This document shows positions 12,626 to 25,984 of a DNA stretch of 64,000 nt, in pieces. Numbering within the stretch: position 1 is the first letter of the stretch; each line of letters begins with the position of its first letter. Both the position numbers and the translations under genes were made by a program. Under the pieces are notes generated by a model. That model saw nothing but the letters and a program-made list of their open reading frames with translations, made no database searches and had not been told where the DNA came from. The DNA lies in the NCBI GenBank assembly GCA_963920765.1, contig OY987247.1, positions 21,858,471 to 21,922,470 on the forward strand. Direction: 5' to 3'. The stretch comes from Ulota crispa (taxonomy: Eukaryota > Streptophyta > Bryopsida > Orthotrichales > Orthotrichaceae).

Positions 12626-14356
12626 ACTTGAGGTGCCGTTATTCTTTGTTGTTGTCTAGAATTGGAATTTGGTTCTTGATTCACCAAAATCCCTATATTG
12701 TCCCAAATAGACTACTTTGGACAACTATTTCCAGTTAGGTAGGAAATTATAACTATTCTTCCTTAACCATTCTACGTATATAAGGTATTGTAAAATTCTT
12801 TAATTCATCTTTTTGCTAAACCTTTCTCCTTTACCATGTAAAAGCAAAAAGTTTGCTCAAGGATGAATTGCATATACTAGTTTATTGATATAGACACTAA
12901 AGTTTTGAATTGAAGATTGCTACAGATTGTCCACAACAACATAGCTCTAAGAGCAAATTCCTTCCATTCAACTTGTTGTTTCACGTTGTACGCTTTCACA
13001 CCTCTCCACAGAAGCATCAACTCTTCCATTAGAGGTTCCATATACATGTCAAACACTTCAATAGTAACTAATTGTTTACCAGGGATAAGAAGTGCTAACA
13101 TGATAAAGAACTTGTAGTACACATCCATGGAGGTAAATTTTAGTTCAATAGAGTAACAGGCCAAGTTGACCAAGTTGACTTGTTTTGCTTGAATGGATTC
13201 ACACCATCTGCTACAAGGGCAAAATGAACATTACAATTGTTGTTCCCAAAGGTAGGATCCACTACTACATGGAAGTGACTCCAAGCCTTGGAGTCACATG
13301 GATGTCTAACTAGGTTGTCCCCCCCTCTCCTATTACTATGATTCTTTGCATGATGCCATGTCATCATATTTGAAATGGTTGGGCTACAAAAGAGGCGTTG
13401 TAGTCTAGGTATTATTGGGAAATGTCTTAGTACTTTGAGAGGGAATTTGTTTCATAACTCATCATTGTACCTAGGCCCATTGTTCTTTGGACACCAAAGT
13501 GCAGTGGCATATTGTCCTCTAAAAGGGACACATCCATTCCCGCAAGCATGAATAGAATTATAGATAATCCTAGTTTATTAGTCAAAGTCTTGGCTGCATA
13601 GAAATTTTGGGGCAAACAATTATTAGAGGGAAGAATGTGTTTATGGAGAAGTATGAAGAGTTCATTTGCAAAGTTGTTACTAACACCATGCACTATGCAT
13701 ATGTTCATTAGAAGGATGGTTGCAGCTAGTTTTGTTGATTTGGATCTAGTACGCAATTGTTTTATGGCTTCCTCTAACACTATAGATTCAAAATTTCTGT
13801 CTTCCACGTTATTATCTTCTCCAACAAGTTCATTACCGTCTTCTAGTATTGTGTTTTCTTCACAGCAATCAACATGTACATTGGAACTAGCATGTATGGC
13901 ATCTCCTACATTGAATGCCTTAGTGACCGAGGTCTCTATATTAGCTTCAATTTCCACTTCATGTGGCTCTTCTTGATTTTCTGTTCCAAAAGCATCATCC
14001 ATCATTCCTCTTGTATCTATCTCTGTATCCATTGGCTCTTCTTCTGAAGGGTTATAAGTTGGATTGAGCACCTCTTTCCATTCTTCATTGGAAGAGGTTC
14101 TATCCCCAGGTCCTCTCCAAACTTGAAAGTGGTTGGCCCGTCCATATAAAGCAAGATGTTCCCCCATCGTTTGCCGGAGGTACTTGTTGCGCTTACAGCA
14201 ATTAGAGCATGGACAGTGCAGGCACCTTACATTGACAATTGATGCTCGTCTCAATTCTCTAATCCAGAGTCTGTCATCTCTTAAATGTTGTCTAACTATG
14301 TCCAAAATGGGTAGCTTCTTAGGCACCTCTTGTGATTGAAACTCATGCTCAGACAT

Positions 14357-15888
14357 TCTCTTAGCTAACTACAATTGAACAACCTACAAAAGAATATAAT
14401 AATGACAAAAAAACATTGAAATAGCTTTATAGTTGGGTAGTAGTTCTTTCCACGACTTCAAAGTCATTCTGTAGTTGTTTTATTTTTGTTCATTGCGACT
14501 ATTTAGTCAAGAACTATTGGTTATTGAGATGTTCACCAGTACCATATTTCAATTGCAAATTGACAAACTTAGTCATTTTCAGTAGATCCTTAGTAGTAAT
14601 TAAATATGTTACTACTTCAATACTGCATTAATATACCCTACATCCCATATACTACAAACACTTATAGTTCTAATTCAGTATAATGTATTCAATAAGTTTC
14701 TAAGAAACATCCACATTTATAGTCTACGTGAGCATATTCAGGAGCACTAGAACTAGGTGTCTTTTAGGAAATTCTCTTTACCTTCAGCCGACTAGACTCC
14801 TTTTTGGGGGTGGCTGCATTAATTGCTACAACTTGATGTCCACCGTAACTATTGCCACTAAGATTGCTTGGTGTCTTTCATTGCAAAAGACTCACGCCGT
14901 TGCTGCCACATTCACAAGATTAGGTTCTTAGGAATACTCTTGCAATTCAAATTTGTGTAGTTCTTCACATTGTATCACTAGTGATAGATTTGTGGATTCA
15001 CAAATATAGCGTTTAGAGGACTATAGAAATGTTGACAAACAAAGCGCAAGGCAATGGACAAGTGGATGGAAAGGGTGCTTACGAGTTGGAATGCGATGCA
15101 AGAGTGGCCGCACTGACAACCATTTTTTGTCCAGTCCAAGATGCCCACAATCAATTGTGAGTTTCATAGACACCAGTACTTTCACATGAAATGGGAATTT
15201 CACAAAAGTCTAGAGTTAGAGATGTAATGCCGGAGCACTTTTGTAAGTGGTGTTCAATGTGCTTACTTTATTTGTACAATGCCTTTCATTCGTTTTTCAT
15301 TTGAACCAAGAAACAATCATTGCATTCAGTGAAAATCTACAATACCAAGATGTACCGTACCTGTACATTGCACATTGTGAAAGGAAAAAACTTCTCAAGT
15401 GTTATTTTAGTGGATCTGCAATTGTTATTTTGAAATCAGGGATTTTGGTAATATTAAACTTCTTCTAAAAAACGCGAGTTTTAATCTACAATGTCGCAGT
15501 GACTTTTTTGCAAGACTAAACTAAAATCATGCAATACTTGGGAAGGCCACAACATTAGAACAACTCAAATTAATAAGTACCTATGTAGTTATTTAAGAGT
15601 TTTTATTTTGTCATTAATGTGTTGATCATTTCCTGCGACTAGCTTTGCAGTAGCAAGTTCTACTTGTTTTGAATTAATGTTATTTTCCAAAATTAAAACC
15701 AAATTATACCTTCCAAACCCAAGAATTTCAGTACTATGGATCACGACTGCTTGTTCAATGCATCAATAGTGGGCTACCATGGATTTTTAATTAAGTTTTA
15801 CTTCTAACCCTAAACCACAAATTACTTATGTCTTAAAAAGCTTGGTGGGCACTTCCACAGACGTCCTTCACATTCTAGTCATGTGAAC
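14357..15888. other. Divergent spacer between the two genes of element C
   Basis: No coding region is seen. It lies between the ATGs of the leftward transposase and the rightward second gene, so it probably held both promoters. CACTAGTG at 14980 is a self-complementary copy of the element's terminal word, but it is not flanked by an inverted structure. Confidence 0.5.
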
Positions 15889-16254
15889 ATGCCACTTGTC
15901 ACATTGTCTACTCAGCCTACTATACCTAGTCGTAAGAGTGCCCCCTTTAACAAAGTAATACTCCCTGGTTCTTTGAGCCAACAAGCGGGCAATTACACAA
16001 CTGCAGATGGAGGGATCTCAATTCCACTCACAATACCTACATGCGCGGAGCCTTACCCTAACCCACCGCCTTTAGTAACCTCACCTTTGCAATTGCTTAT
16101 GCATCGGCGCCCAAGCCCTGACGTCGCGGTTCAAGCGAATCCCCACTTTTATGCAAGATTGGGACGGATTGACTTTGAGAAGCCACAAAAGATGAGTCTT
16201 CAATCCAACCTGGACAAATCCGGTAGGTCGAGCACATGTTTGGCTACAATGAAG
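15889..16254 (+). pseudogene. Probable first exon of the rightward gene of element C
   Basis: This is an open Pro/Ser/Thr-rich stretch of about 120 codons from ATG at 15889 (MPLVTLSTQPTIPSRKS) to AAG|GTAAGT at 16254/16255, a near-perfect plant 5' splice site. It has no recognised domain. The start is tentative: the same frame is open a few codons upstream, but with no ATG. The next coding exon in this direction is 6 kb away, so linkage is inferred from strand, splice signals and the T-rich sequence between. Confidence 0.5.
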
Positions 16255-19200
16255 GTAAGTTTAATCACAACCCCTATAGAAAACAATTCTGAAATTCTTG
16301 TGTTCAGTGTATGTTTGGTATGTTTTCTCAGTGAGTCTTTGTCAATTATTTGATGAATGACGGTTTAGAGGATTGTTGGGACAAGACATGTCATCAAATT
16401 CTATGTCATTAATATTCAAGTCTAGGGTTTCTATTTTGAATCTACTCAATTTTATCTTTTGATTGATTACACTTGTTGATGAACCCTGTTAAAGTTGCAA
16501 TTAGAGAGTTAGCCAATGGGAACCTCCGGTACTTAAACCTCGTCTTCTTTTTTTGGATGTGCAAGCACAGCGTCTCCATGGCTCCGTTGTGTGTTGCCGC
16601 AAGGGAGTTTTTGAGATTAGTTGTCACGTGACAGTAGGAGTCTAGGTTTTAGAATAACACTATCAAAACTAGCTTTAAGGAAATCGGAACTTTGCTTGAA
16701 GAACATTGTTTGTAATTCATGTGAAGATTTTGGTCTAGTTTTCTTACTTAACAAGATAACTCCAGCCTCAATGTTGGAACTCCCGAACAAAGTGGACATG
16801 AATTTTGAAGTTCAAGGCATGAACTCTTCCTATTCTTAGTACCTTTCGCTGCTCAGTGTTAGGGTTTGTAAATCTTGTTCTAGTTATGGCAATTGAGGTT
16901 TCACATTCTTCAGTGGAAATGAATTGACATGTTCATTGGTTGGACAACTTTTCATTTCTGTATATGTTGTTGTATGTTTGCAACTTCTTTAGAGGTTATG
17001 TCAGGTGTACTTGGATTGAGATGAGGGTATACTTTTCTTTGAACTACAGCACTTTGCAGTGCTCACTTTTTATGTTCATATTTGTGCTTAATCTATTGCA
17101 GCCTGCTAGGATTTGTTTTTCCTTTCAATGATGAGGTCCCAAATTTGCTTGGTTTAGGGTGGTATTGGGTGCTGAAGAGTTGTAAATTTCATTTTTGATT
17201 GCTTGCATTCTTGCTTTATTGTTCCTTGTTCACAGGTTAACGACAAATGGAAAAGGTATTAATGGTCAATATAGATAATCAGCTATTCTTTAGGGTTGTT
17301 CTCAAAACCACTGGAATGCTTAGAAACCTTCAAGTTAGCTTATGGAAATGTCGTGTGCTCCATGAATGTTTTCAGATTTGTATTTCAAAATGTGCAGTAT
17401 GATAGCCACATATTTTGTGCCCCAAAAAAAAAAGGTCTTTGATTTGTAATCAGGCACATCGTGTTGTATGCTGTTGGAAGCTAGTCAAAGGATTTCATTG
17501 AAGATATTTGAATTTAGGGTTTACTAATCACATGCCAAAATGGGCCGTTTACTTTCTACTATTAAAGGTACATAGCTGGAATTCTAGAGGCAATTTCTCA
17601 TGTTATTTTGTTTTTGTTATTACATGCTATTTCAATGTTGTAGTGAGGTAATACTACTTTTGGTTTGTTTAATGGTACTTCTAGAATGATTCTATTTGTT
17701 TTTAATTTCAAGAGCTTACAGTGATCAATACAATTTAAATTATCTGAATTCTATAATGCTAGGAAAAAATCAAGCCTTCTTCTCTAAGGGGAAATACTAT
17801 AAGTTGTTTGTCAATCATATTTGTTTTGGTTATTTTGTCTTTGTTCTGGTTTTTCCTTTACTCTTTGTGATAATTAACTGCTTGAACACTATATAACCTG
17901 CTCTAGACGCTTCACACTTGATACTGTCGGTGCTTTGGGAGTACATAAGGGTGTTGAAAATATCAATTTCTGTATGCTATGAAATTTGAGGCTAAGTGAG
18001 GTCCTTTCTCCTTATACATGGTAAAAATGTGCTACTTTGGCCTAATGTGTAGGTACTGAATAAGGCTGTTTGATTATTTTATAGTAGGTATAAATTGATC
18101 TATATTCTCTTTGTGTAATTTTGTTGTATCTATTCATTTAATCCATGTTACATAAATCTTTGGAACATTGAATTCTATTTCTTGCTAAGCAATATATGGC
18201 TTTCATTTATTAATTTTCATTCCTTTGTAAGTCAATTTGTCATGAGTTCTTTCAGTGGTTAATATGACTTCTAAGTTTGTGTTAATAAAAACTAGACAAA
18301 ATGCCTTCTTTGTTTAAGACCTTCATCGTTTGATGCTGTTATTTGGATGTAGGGTGTTTAAGTTTTGAATGTAAGGAGTCATTGATTCACCTAACAGGTT
18401 TTTTTGCAAGTATAATTCAATGATTTTAAGTTCCAAGTTCTAACATTTCCTTTATGTAAAGTAAGTGAAATACTTTGATGCGTTAATGTTCTTGGATAGG
18501 CTCTTTTAAGTGCAAATGTTTTTAAATATGTTAATATTAATTGCAGTGTAACTTGTAATATTGAATGGTTCATGCAATTTGATTGTTATAGGAATTGGGG
18601 TTTTCTATTGTTTGATTTGATTCAAAAATTTGTTTCATATATTGTTTTCATTGATTATACTAAATATATAATGAAGGTCATGACTAGTTTTTTTTGGAAA
18701 CACAATGAAGGTAAACACTGGTTGTTTCAAGGAATCAATAAATTTTGCCAATAATTTTTCAATGAGGATAGGTTCTCCTGCTAGTAAAAATGGAAAGCAG
18801 CGGTATATAATAGCATAATAGTATTTGCTTTATGTTATTTGATGGGGGATTTTGTTGTGTTAACTCCAAGGGGTTTGTGTCAATGATTTTTTATGTACCC
18901 TATTCTATATTACACCATAAGAAGCTAGGTCTGAAGATTAAAGATAGGGGGTGTAGTGGTTTGTTTTAACTTTTGTTATTTGTTGGGTTCTTCATGATGT
19001 ACATTGGAAATGTGAAATGAGGATTTTGTTCCATGCTAATGTTTACATACGTGTTTGTTTTATTTTTCTTTTATGCTCATTTTTGTTATATGAATTCTAT
19101 CGGCTGTTAATATGTTCAATTGGGATGCATTTTTGTTTTAGGACAAAGGTTACAATGCTGGTAGTTTCCAATTGTTTGTGGTTGGTTATTTTACAATTAT

Positions 19201-22200
19201 GTAAAGTGTGTACAACTTCTAGAGTGGGGAATATGTGTTTAATGTTAAGGCTTATAATTGTTTTCATAGTGTTATTCTAAGTAATATGATTCCTACATTC
19301 CAATGGGTACATGCTCTAAAAGAGGGTTCATAATTCTGCTGTACATGGAGGATTTAAAGTCATCGTTTGTTTCTATGTTACTTGTGCTCCTCATTTGCTA
19401 AAACTAGATGATTTTCAATTTATGTAGAAGGGGTTTGACGCTAGTATTTTCATTGGGATCTGGTTATATAATTCTCATACTCTCTATAATGTATAGTTCA
19501 ATATGTTGATTCACCCTTCTGAGATTGCTCGTAACTGAGAGATTCCAAGGAGACCTTGGTCTGTCCTTAGTTTCATTGTTGACATGGTTTGTAATTCTTG
19601 AAGAATTGCCTTTTCTAGTATTGACATGGGATAAAATTATCATAGGTATTGTCTGGTTTTTGACCAAATTTACTCCATATAGTCCTAGTTATATATGTGA
19701 TGTACAGGGCTATATTTCTACATAAGGGATATTCTGGTGCTAGTTCCCTAGCATTTATGTGATTCACATTTATACTTAATTTTGAAATTAAAAAAATCTA
19801 ACAATGACTGGATTGTTTTTCATGGTAATAACTAATAAGGTATAATGCATGGGTTATTTCATGTTATTTTCATCCCCTTTTATCCATTGTGTATAAATAT
19901 TCAAGAAAATGCTTTTTTTTTTGAAAAGGAATACATAGACTTATACTTCCAAGAGGTTTGATTAATTTCATGCATATATTATGGTTCACGCTGTAAGTCT
20001 ATTGATTAGTGTGGGTTAAGTCTATTGATGTTGCTCCAAAAACAAGGTACATTGTGGATAAGTATTGAAATGATTATGCATGTTTATTTGTGCAATGATA
20101 ATGTGTTTTTTCACTCCTGAAGATGTAGGAGTTCATAGCATGATTATGGTATGAAGCTCATTATTCCTTCTTCACACTCTTGTACTATGTAATGCCATGT
20201 TTTCATTTTGAAGTTTTGACAATCATGAGTCAATGCTAAAAAGAGAGGGGTATAACTCAAGGTTTATAGTTCTTAATTTTCCAATATTTTAGTTGCACTA
20301 AGTTATTACAAAAATGCAATAGCCTTTTCCCATGTTCAACATCAAGGGAAAGCATGGACAGCTAGTTTATTCAAAGGGTCACAATATATTGACTTCATTT
20401 TCAAATTCTATATTTTTGTTATTATATTTTTGGAAGCTATTTGGGTGTGTTTGAAAATGTGTTGAACTGCTAGTAGTGTTGGAGTGCTATGAACTGTATT
20501 AGTGAACTAGTACTTCATACTCTATGTAATGTAAAGAGTGCAGGTTTACTTGTTGGAAGAGAAGGGGTATGAAGCAGGTATATCCATAGTGGTTTCTTAT
20601 TATAGTTCGTTCCGATAATATATTCTATACTTAATGCTTAGTAACATGATGTCATGTTATTGCACATGGGGTAAGTTGCTGGCAGAGTATGAGTATGTAA
20701 TGGGAATTGTGTAACTAGTTTATGTATGATATACATATACTGGTAAGATATATTTCTATGTAAGTTATGATTTTGAGTTCATGAAAACTGATTATGTTCC
20801 AGCCTCACTAATATAATGTTCTTATGTGTGTTACTCTTATACATGCTTTACATCTGCCTTTGGAGTCATGCTTTGCTGGAGGAATGCAAATATTTCAGAA
20901 GTGAGAATGGTTCCCTTCATTTGATTTTGTGTGTAAGTTGTGTAAGTGTTGAAGGTGGGTGCTCCGTTGCTTCATGTTGAGGCATAGACTCCCGATATTT
21001 TATGAAGGATTTTTTATCCCTTCACTACTATGTATTTGCTGAAGTTTGTGAGGTTAGAGATAACTACACTGAAGTATGTAAGCTTAGAGATGTGGTTGTA
21101 TGCATTTGAAAATTAGCTCATCTGCTATTGTTTTTTATAGTCAGCTATTAACAGTACTGTAATTTTTGTATGAAGGGTAATTTATGAAGAGAACTGGTTA
21201 TTTTTTAGGAATGAAGGTTTATGTAAATGTTATTACAAGAGCACTTTCTGTTTCAAGTTTTGTTCATGTGATTTTGATGGTGTGAATCTGTAGAAGAAGC
21301 AACGTCGATTCTTTTTACATAACTTTAAAGGGCTGGTAGTACCACAATGTTGTATATATGGATTTTGTTCTCATATTCCCTCAATGCCCAATCTCTCCTT
21401 AGCAATCTTGATTAGAGGTGGTAAACTAAAGTGTAGTATGCAAACTCAGTGGATGGTCATTTGATTTTCCTCTTTTCCTATATGTTTTGTATCTACCAAA
21501 GGAAAGCTGGACCAATTTTTAATTTATTAACATAAATTACATAAGTTTCAACATAGTTTGCTTGTGGATAGTTTCTATTGTTTTTATTTTTGTTTTTCAT
21601 GGTAAGACAAATAAAATAGCTAGTAATATTTAAGTCCTGTCTTCTAATGTCTTCTAGAGTAATGTGGGTTTTGTTTATGTTGTACATGACCGGTTTTTTT
21701 TATTTTAAGAAGGGATTTAGCACTTAAAGATATTGAAAGTTATTTGGTTCCATTTTTAATTGACCAATGTATTCAAGCCGTATATATCTTGCTGATTTTA
21801 GTTCTTTTTGAAGGGTTCACATGTGTTAATTAAGGTATAATTTTGATCATTACTATCAAAACATATGAATGGCACTACCCCTAAAAGACGTGTGCCTTAC
21901 AGTTTTTCCTTATGGAAGTTCTTTCTCTTCATAGATTAGGATATTTTTGAGTTTTTGTTTATCATTCCTCTGAGATGTGTATATGCAACAGAGAGATGGT
22001 TTGTTGTATGGTGAGGAATGTAAATTTCCATGATTGTTTTTTTCTTTTAATGGGTCAAATTCACAATGCTCCTATTGTCCTATGACTGCAAAAATAGGTA
22101 AAGGTGAATTGTGTTGGGATGTTAGGGTAAATTATTGGTGGCAGTGCTATCGTTGAGATCATTGTGTGGTCTCCTTTGATAGTCTTATTGAAATGGTAAC

Positions 22201-22215
22201 CTCTGAATTTGTTAG
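16255..22215 (+). other. Putative ~6-kb intron of the element C rightward gene
   Basis: The whole stretch is T-rich on the plus strand, typical of plant introns, and shows no domain-bearing coding region. It starts with GTAAGT and ends TTTGTTAG just before an ATG-containing exon. Short open frames here look like chance. A cryptic exon cannot be excluded without transcripts. Confidence 0.5.
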
Positions 22216-24224
22216 GTATGGAACCACCTATGGGAGACAGTAGCAGCAATGCCTCATCTAGACACCGTTTAGAACATTGTGAGAAACGAGGGAAAAGAAT
22301 TATTCAGGCCAGAGACTTGCCACATCCAGTGACTGCAGAATCTTTTGCAGCAATTTAGCAGTTTTAGCAGATGATGCAATTCTTTGGGCACCTTGCTGTA
22401 GGTCCTCACTATGCAAAGCAACTTCCAATAGGTCCTCCTCCACAAGACCTTCATTACATATCCCCTCTTGCTTTGGAGAAGACGAGCAGAAGAAACAAAC
22501 GCAAGCTCTATGAAGCTCTAACCTTGAGGAGATGCAATAGAGGGAGGAAGCCTTATGAAGTGAATGTACTTCCCAATGAGGAGATTGACAGCAGATGTGT
22601 AGGAAGGAACGCATGGGATGCTTCCATTAGGTCACTAGTACCAAGAATCCTTGATCCCAACGTCATTGGTTGGTCTAGACAGAGTGCTAGAGGCAAGCAC
22701 ACTCTAATGACTAAACTGTGCAGAGACTTTAAGTTCACAGGTTGCCTATTTGGTGAGCACGGGCTGAAGACGGCAATTCTTTGATTTCTAAAGTTTGAGA
22801 GGAATTCCATGAAAAAGAAGTACATAAAGGGAGAGAGAGGGTGCCCTCTGAATGTAAAACCAGAGTAGTGGAAGAGGTTGATGGCTTATTGGAAAACCCC
22901 TATTCAAAAACTAAAGAAGATGATCAAGGCAAGGATTTAGGTGAAGAATGTCTCCAAAGTTGGCCAAAAGGGGAAGGCGTGGACCAGTAAAGAAGAGGTG
23001 AGCTGTGAATGTGAGAAATTTAAAAAAATTTGCTTGTTAGTTGGTGATTTTTGATGACAATGTCTAACTCGTGTGATGAACGTTGTAGGTAGTGGATGCA
23101 ATAAAGGGTATGGAGTCATTGGAGTTCAAAGACCACGATCTGTTGGTAAGAGTATCTACCTTTTAAATGAACATGTGTTTTGGTTTCATACCACAGAATT
23201 TTGTACGTTGATTTAAGAAATGAAGTTTTAAGACTTTTTTATAATGTAGTCGTCTTATATGTGCCTGATGGTGTAGTTTTTGATAGGTAAAATGTGCGAT
23301 AGTTAATAAGTTGATTTTTACTAAAAACATGCAAGTGTCCAATGGTATTACTTTTGTATGAGTCTAATATTCTACTACCCAGTGAGATGATGGTTCTATA
23401 TTTAAGTGCCTGCTCTCATAGCTACTTGAGTTGTTATTTATATTACTGCAGTAGTTTTTAAGTAAGATGCCTATTAGTCTAGAGTTGTATTGTAGAAAGA
23501 ATAATAAGTTAGTATAGTCATTTAGGAGGGACATGTTCTACTGCGTAGTTGTATTATACTTCAGTATTCAATTGAGTACTTGCATAACTGATTTTGAAGT
23601 TGCAAAATAGATTGGTTTTGAGTTGAGTTGAATTTCAATTTTCCTTTTTGCTGTAAGGTGGTTGTTTCTATGTACTTGGAGTTCCGATTTATGTCATATT
23701 TAATCCGATGTCTAGTTTGTTTTGTTATTGTATGAATTGATTATTGTTGAAAGATACGGCTATGTTGGTGGGTCCTTATCATGTATGCTTAACATCTAAA
23801 ATAACTACCATTTTTATGCACAGGGAATATCAGGGCAAGGTTCAACATGGATTGATGCAATGGAAAACAAACTGACTCTGCTAGCTAGTAGGCAGATAGT
23901 GTTGGAAGAGCAATTTGCTAATTCTTTGAAAACTCAAAGGAAGTGAAGGCAATGCTTGCTGGTTTCTTTGGAAAAAAGCAAAAAGGCGCAGATGGTGGTA
24001 AGGGTGGGTTTGATAATGTCAAGGAAATGACAAAGGTTGAGAAAGGGAAAGAGAAGGTGGTTGATTTTGTGGAGGTGTCTTACTCTTCTGACTCAGATCC
24101 ATTTGATTTGGATATTACCAAACTTGGTAGCCTAGTTATGAAGAACTTCATGGTGGTTCCATTCCAGAAAAGAGAAAAAGAAGTCGGTGAACAGGCACTA
24201 GAAATTTCAATTCAAAAGATTTAG
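22216..24224 (+). pseudogene. Ptta/En/Spm-like transposase section (Transposase_24-like) of element C
   Basis: Exon 22216-22997 begins MEPPMGDSSSN and runs in one frame for 260 codons with in-frame stops at about 22356, 22365, 22782, 22866 and 22938. It reads PYEVNVLPNEEIDSR, NAWDASIRSLVPRILDP, WSRQSARGKHTLMTKLCRDF, FTGCLFGEHGLKTAIL, then W-KRLMAYWKTPIQ and VKNVSKVGQKGKAW. That layout matches the second gene of plant CACTA elements. GTGAGC follows as donor. A 57-base exon (23089-23145, VVDAIKGMESLEFKDHDLL) and an exon from 23824 (WIDAMENKLTLLASRQIVLEEQF, likely coiled coil) have consensus splice sites. A frameshift lies near 23943. The final stretch is Lys/Asp-rich and stops at 24222. Confidence 0.8.
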
Positions 24225-25050
24225 AAAGAAATTGTATTTCAAACATTAGTATTTCAATGCTATCAAAGATGTTACTGTGTTTTTGGATTCATTGCAAATC
24301 ACTAAGTTGTTTGTAATGTATAGCCGTCTAGGTTTTATACAATCTCATACTACTTAGTGGGAATTGTAAATTCAAAGTACTCCCACAAACATACAATTCA
24401 TTAAGACTTGAAAGTTTTCAGTGCATTTGAAGTTGTAATTTGTGGAATAGAACATGGTACTTTTGTAATGATGAAGTACTTGATTAGATGTGAAGTATGT
24501 ATGTGGTATTATTACCATATTAGTAATGCATCTGAAGCTTTTGATGAAAGGCTAAGCTAAATACCGTATAGATTATAGTGTACACAGAATATTTGTAGGC
24601 AAACTAAATTTACGGTGACGTGTGATGGAATTGGGTTCATGGTGGAAGTTGGTAAAATCTGTTGAATGAATGGATAATACCTTTTCATTTTTGCCATGTT
24701 ATTTTTAAAAATAGGAGAGTCATTGAGCTATTGTCAACTAGGTTGTAATTGCATGTAATTGTAGTTTCAAAAATTAGGGTTTTGACCATACTATTCTATA
24801 TGCTAGAGGTAGTAATGTTTTATGAGTTCTCATATGTTTTAATGCACTAGCTTTGTAGTGGGGGTAGAGTTATAATGCATCCCTTTGAGCTAGTTCCATT
24901 AGGATTCTAATTGCATGTCTGTCCTACATGTGGTCTCGAGTGTTCTATGTTGTAAATTTTCCTTCTTTTTGAATTGCAAATCAATTATGTTGAAGTTATT
25001 TGTTTGAAATATACAATCTAATAGTATTGACTGTATTTCCATTCTTGCAA
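24225..25050. other. Non-coding stretch between the two rightward coding sections
   Basis: T-rich and non-coding. It ends in a pyrimidine-rich run with CTTGCAAG/ACACAG, a possible acceptor. It could be an intron of one long gene or an intergenic spacer before a second captured gene. Confidence 0.45.
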
Positions 25051-25890
25051 GACACAGGGCCAGTGGTGGATGCTCATGACAATGATTCTGATACCATGGT
25101 GGTAGAATAAGAGCTCATACCTCAAGCTTCCAAAGCTCAAGTGCCCAAAGCACAAGCGCTGAAAGCTCAAGCACCCATACCTCAAGTGAGAACACACATT
25201 TCTAAGGACAAAAGTATTTTTCCAAAACTTTTGATTTTCTATGTGCAAAGAACCCTTGTTGACTCATGCAAATTGGATAGCAAGGGCTATGTCATTAAAA
25301 ACCCAACAACCAAGACAAGCACAAGGAGAATCATATTTTGGCCATGTTTGGTAAAGTTTTTAGAAAACTGCGTTCGCCACTTCACTGTTGCATTTTGGGG
25401 TTTCAGTAGTAGGGAATACATGCAAGATGTAGTCCCAGCCTTTATGTATTGAGTAAATCAACCCCTTGGCACAAATCCATTACTTGTATGGAGAAGAGAG
25501 GATGTGCAATCATCCCTGAAGACTCCGAATGGTAAACCTAGCGCATGGGGGAAGCTGCTTGAGTGGGTCTTCCAACTTTGGCCAAAGTGGGATCACTCTA
25601 ATACTGTCCTAGTAGACGCTAATGGACAAAAGGATGTAGTGAATCCTTATTCAAACATGATAGTTTTGCCTAAATTCCGTGGTGACCATTTGACCAAGCT
25701 ATCTAGTGATATGGAGTTTTTGAGGTTGACCTTAAGGCTTGAATTGGAAGGATTCATACAAACCGCTTCCATGAAAGAATTCTTAACTTCCTATCCCAAC
25801 TATTGAGATTTGGATGAAGCCAGAGACGAACTCAGATTTCAGCAAATTTCACAGGAGGGAAAACCTAAGACATTGGGCAAACACGTGAAG
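25051..25890 (+). pseudogene. FCP1/NIF-phosphatase-like section carried by element C, catalytic residues lost
   Basis: Following a short QVPKAQALKAQAPIPQ repeat comes IFYVQRTLVDS, aligned with the LDLNGTLVD start of plant FCP1/NIF (HAD) domains. Next are a WPCLVKFLENC block like RPGLKEFLDWC, VAFWGFSSREYMQDVV, LLVWRREDV, WGKLLEWV and WDHSNTVLVDANGQKDVVNP like SNTLLIDDSPYKALLNP, then ILP-F-G. The nucleophilic Asp is Tyr, the second acidic position is Gln, and the second Asp of the DD pair is Ala, so phosphatase activity is not expected. In-frame stops lie at 25108, 25450 and 25804. The exon ends AAG|GTAAGG at 25890. Best explained as a captured host gene fragment or an old fusion; assignment is by motif memory. 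Confidence 0.7.
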
Positions 25891-25984
25891 GTAAGGGAAC
25901 CCAGACATTCATAATCTTTAGTGTCTAATATAATAGGAGATTATGTTGTATTGAAAAGATTGTTTTGATTTGTTGATGTTGCAG

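Larger units (their letters stand above)
10805..12924. mobile_element. 2.1-kb TG...CA element inserted in the element C transposase
   Basis: The insertion begins TGTGATATTGCAGG and ends ATTGCTACA. It is flanked by GATAG (10800-10804) and GATTG (12925-12929), a 5-bp target duplication with one change. It splits the transposase at W-T-I/H-D. TG...CA ends and a 5-bp duplication point to an LTR-retrotransposon derivative, such as a solo LTR or a short non-autonomous element. TATATAAGG at 12776 may be its TATA box. A diverged inverted relative lies at 47379-49171. They share an inner segment coding for a Lys-rich tail starting VKRKT and flanking DNA ending in the complement of CAAGTCATCTTCTTGGTG. 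No gag or pol is visible. Confidence 0.72.
7745..14356 (-). pseudogene. TNP2-type CACTA transposase of element C (DUF4218 and DUF4216 domains), disrupted
   Basis: Reading leftwards from the ATG at 14356: a Cys-rich N-terminal part (CLHCPCSNCCKRNKYLR), an acidic linker, then ELFILLHKHILP and YAAKTLTNKLGL. After a frameshift near 13440 come KVLRHFPIIPRLQRLF, MMTWHH, HPCDSKAWSHF, ADGVNPFKQNKSTWSTWPV and, in another frame, FFIMLALLIPGK and AMLLWTI (12930). A 2.1-kb element interrupts. TNP2 resumes at about 10816 (IHDYPRYGIVGGF, GYAACAVCG, RLPYWK), then an intron ends at 9763. The next exon has LDPMHCEMNLAKNFLKTI and DUF4218 (SHDYHVLMQQKMPLALRGL, FPPSFFDIMTHL, RWMYPVEQYMKMLKGYV). DUF4216 (DSGIASGFEVP, YTRDDAGFFLVNFKHKLP) ends at the stop at 7745. 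Family assignment is firm. Confidence 0.93.

Noticed and set aside
14975..14990. CACTAGTG near 14980 as a CACTA element end
   Set aside because: No partner terminus or inverted context; element C already has proven ends at 6781 and 28096.
25051..25890. Active FCP1-type phosphatase
   Set aside because: Catalytic aspartates are substituted and the frame has stops.
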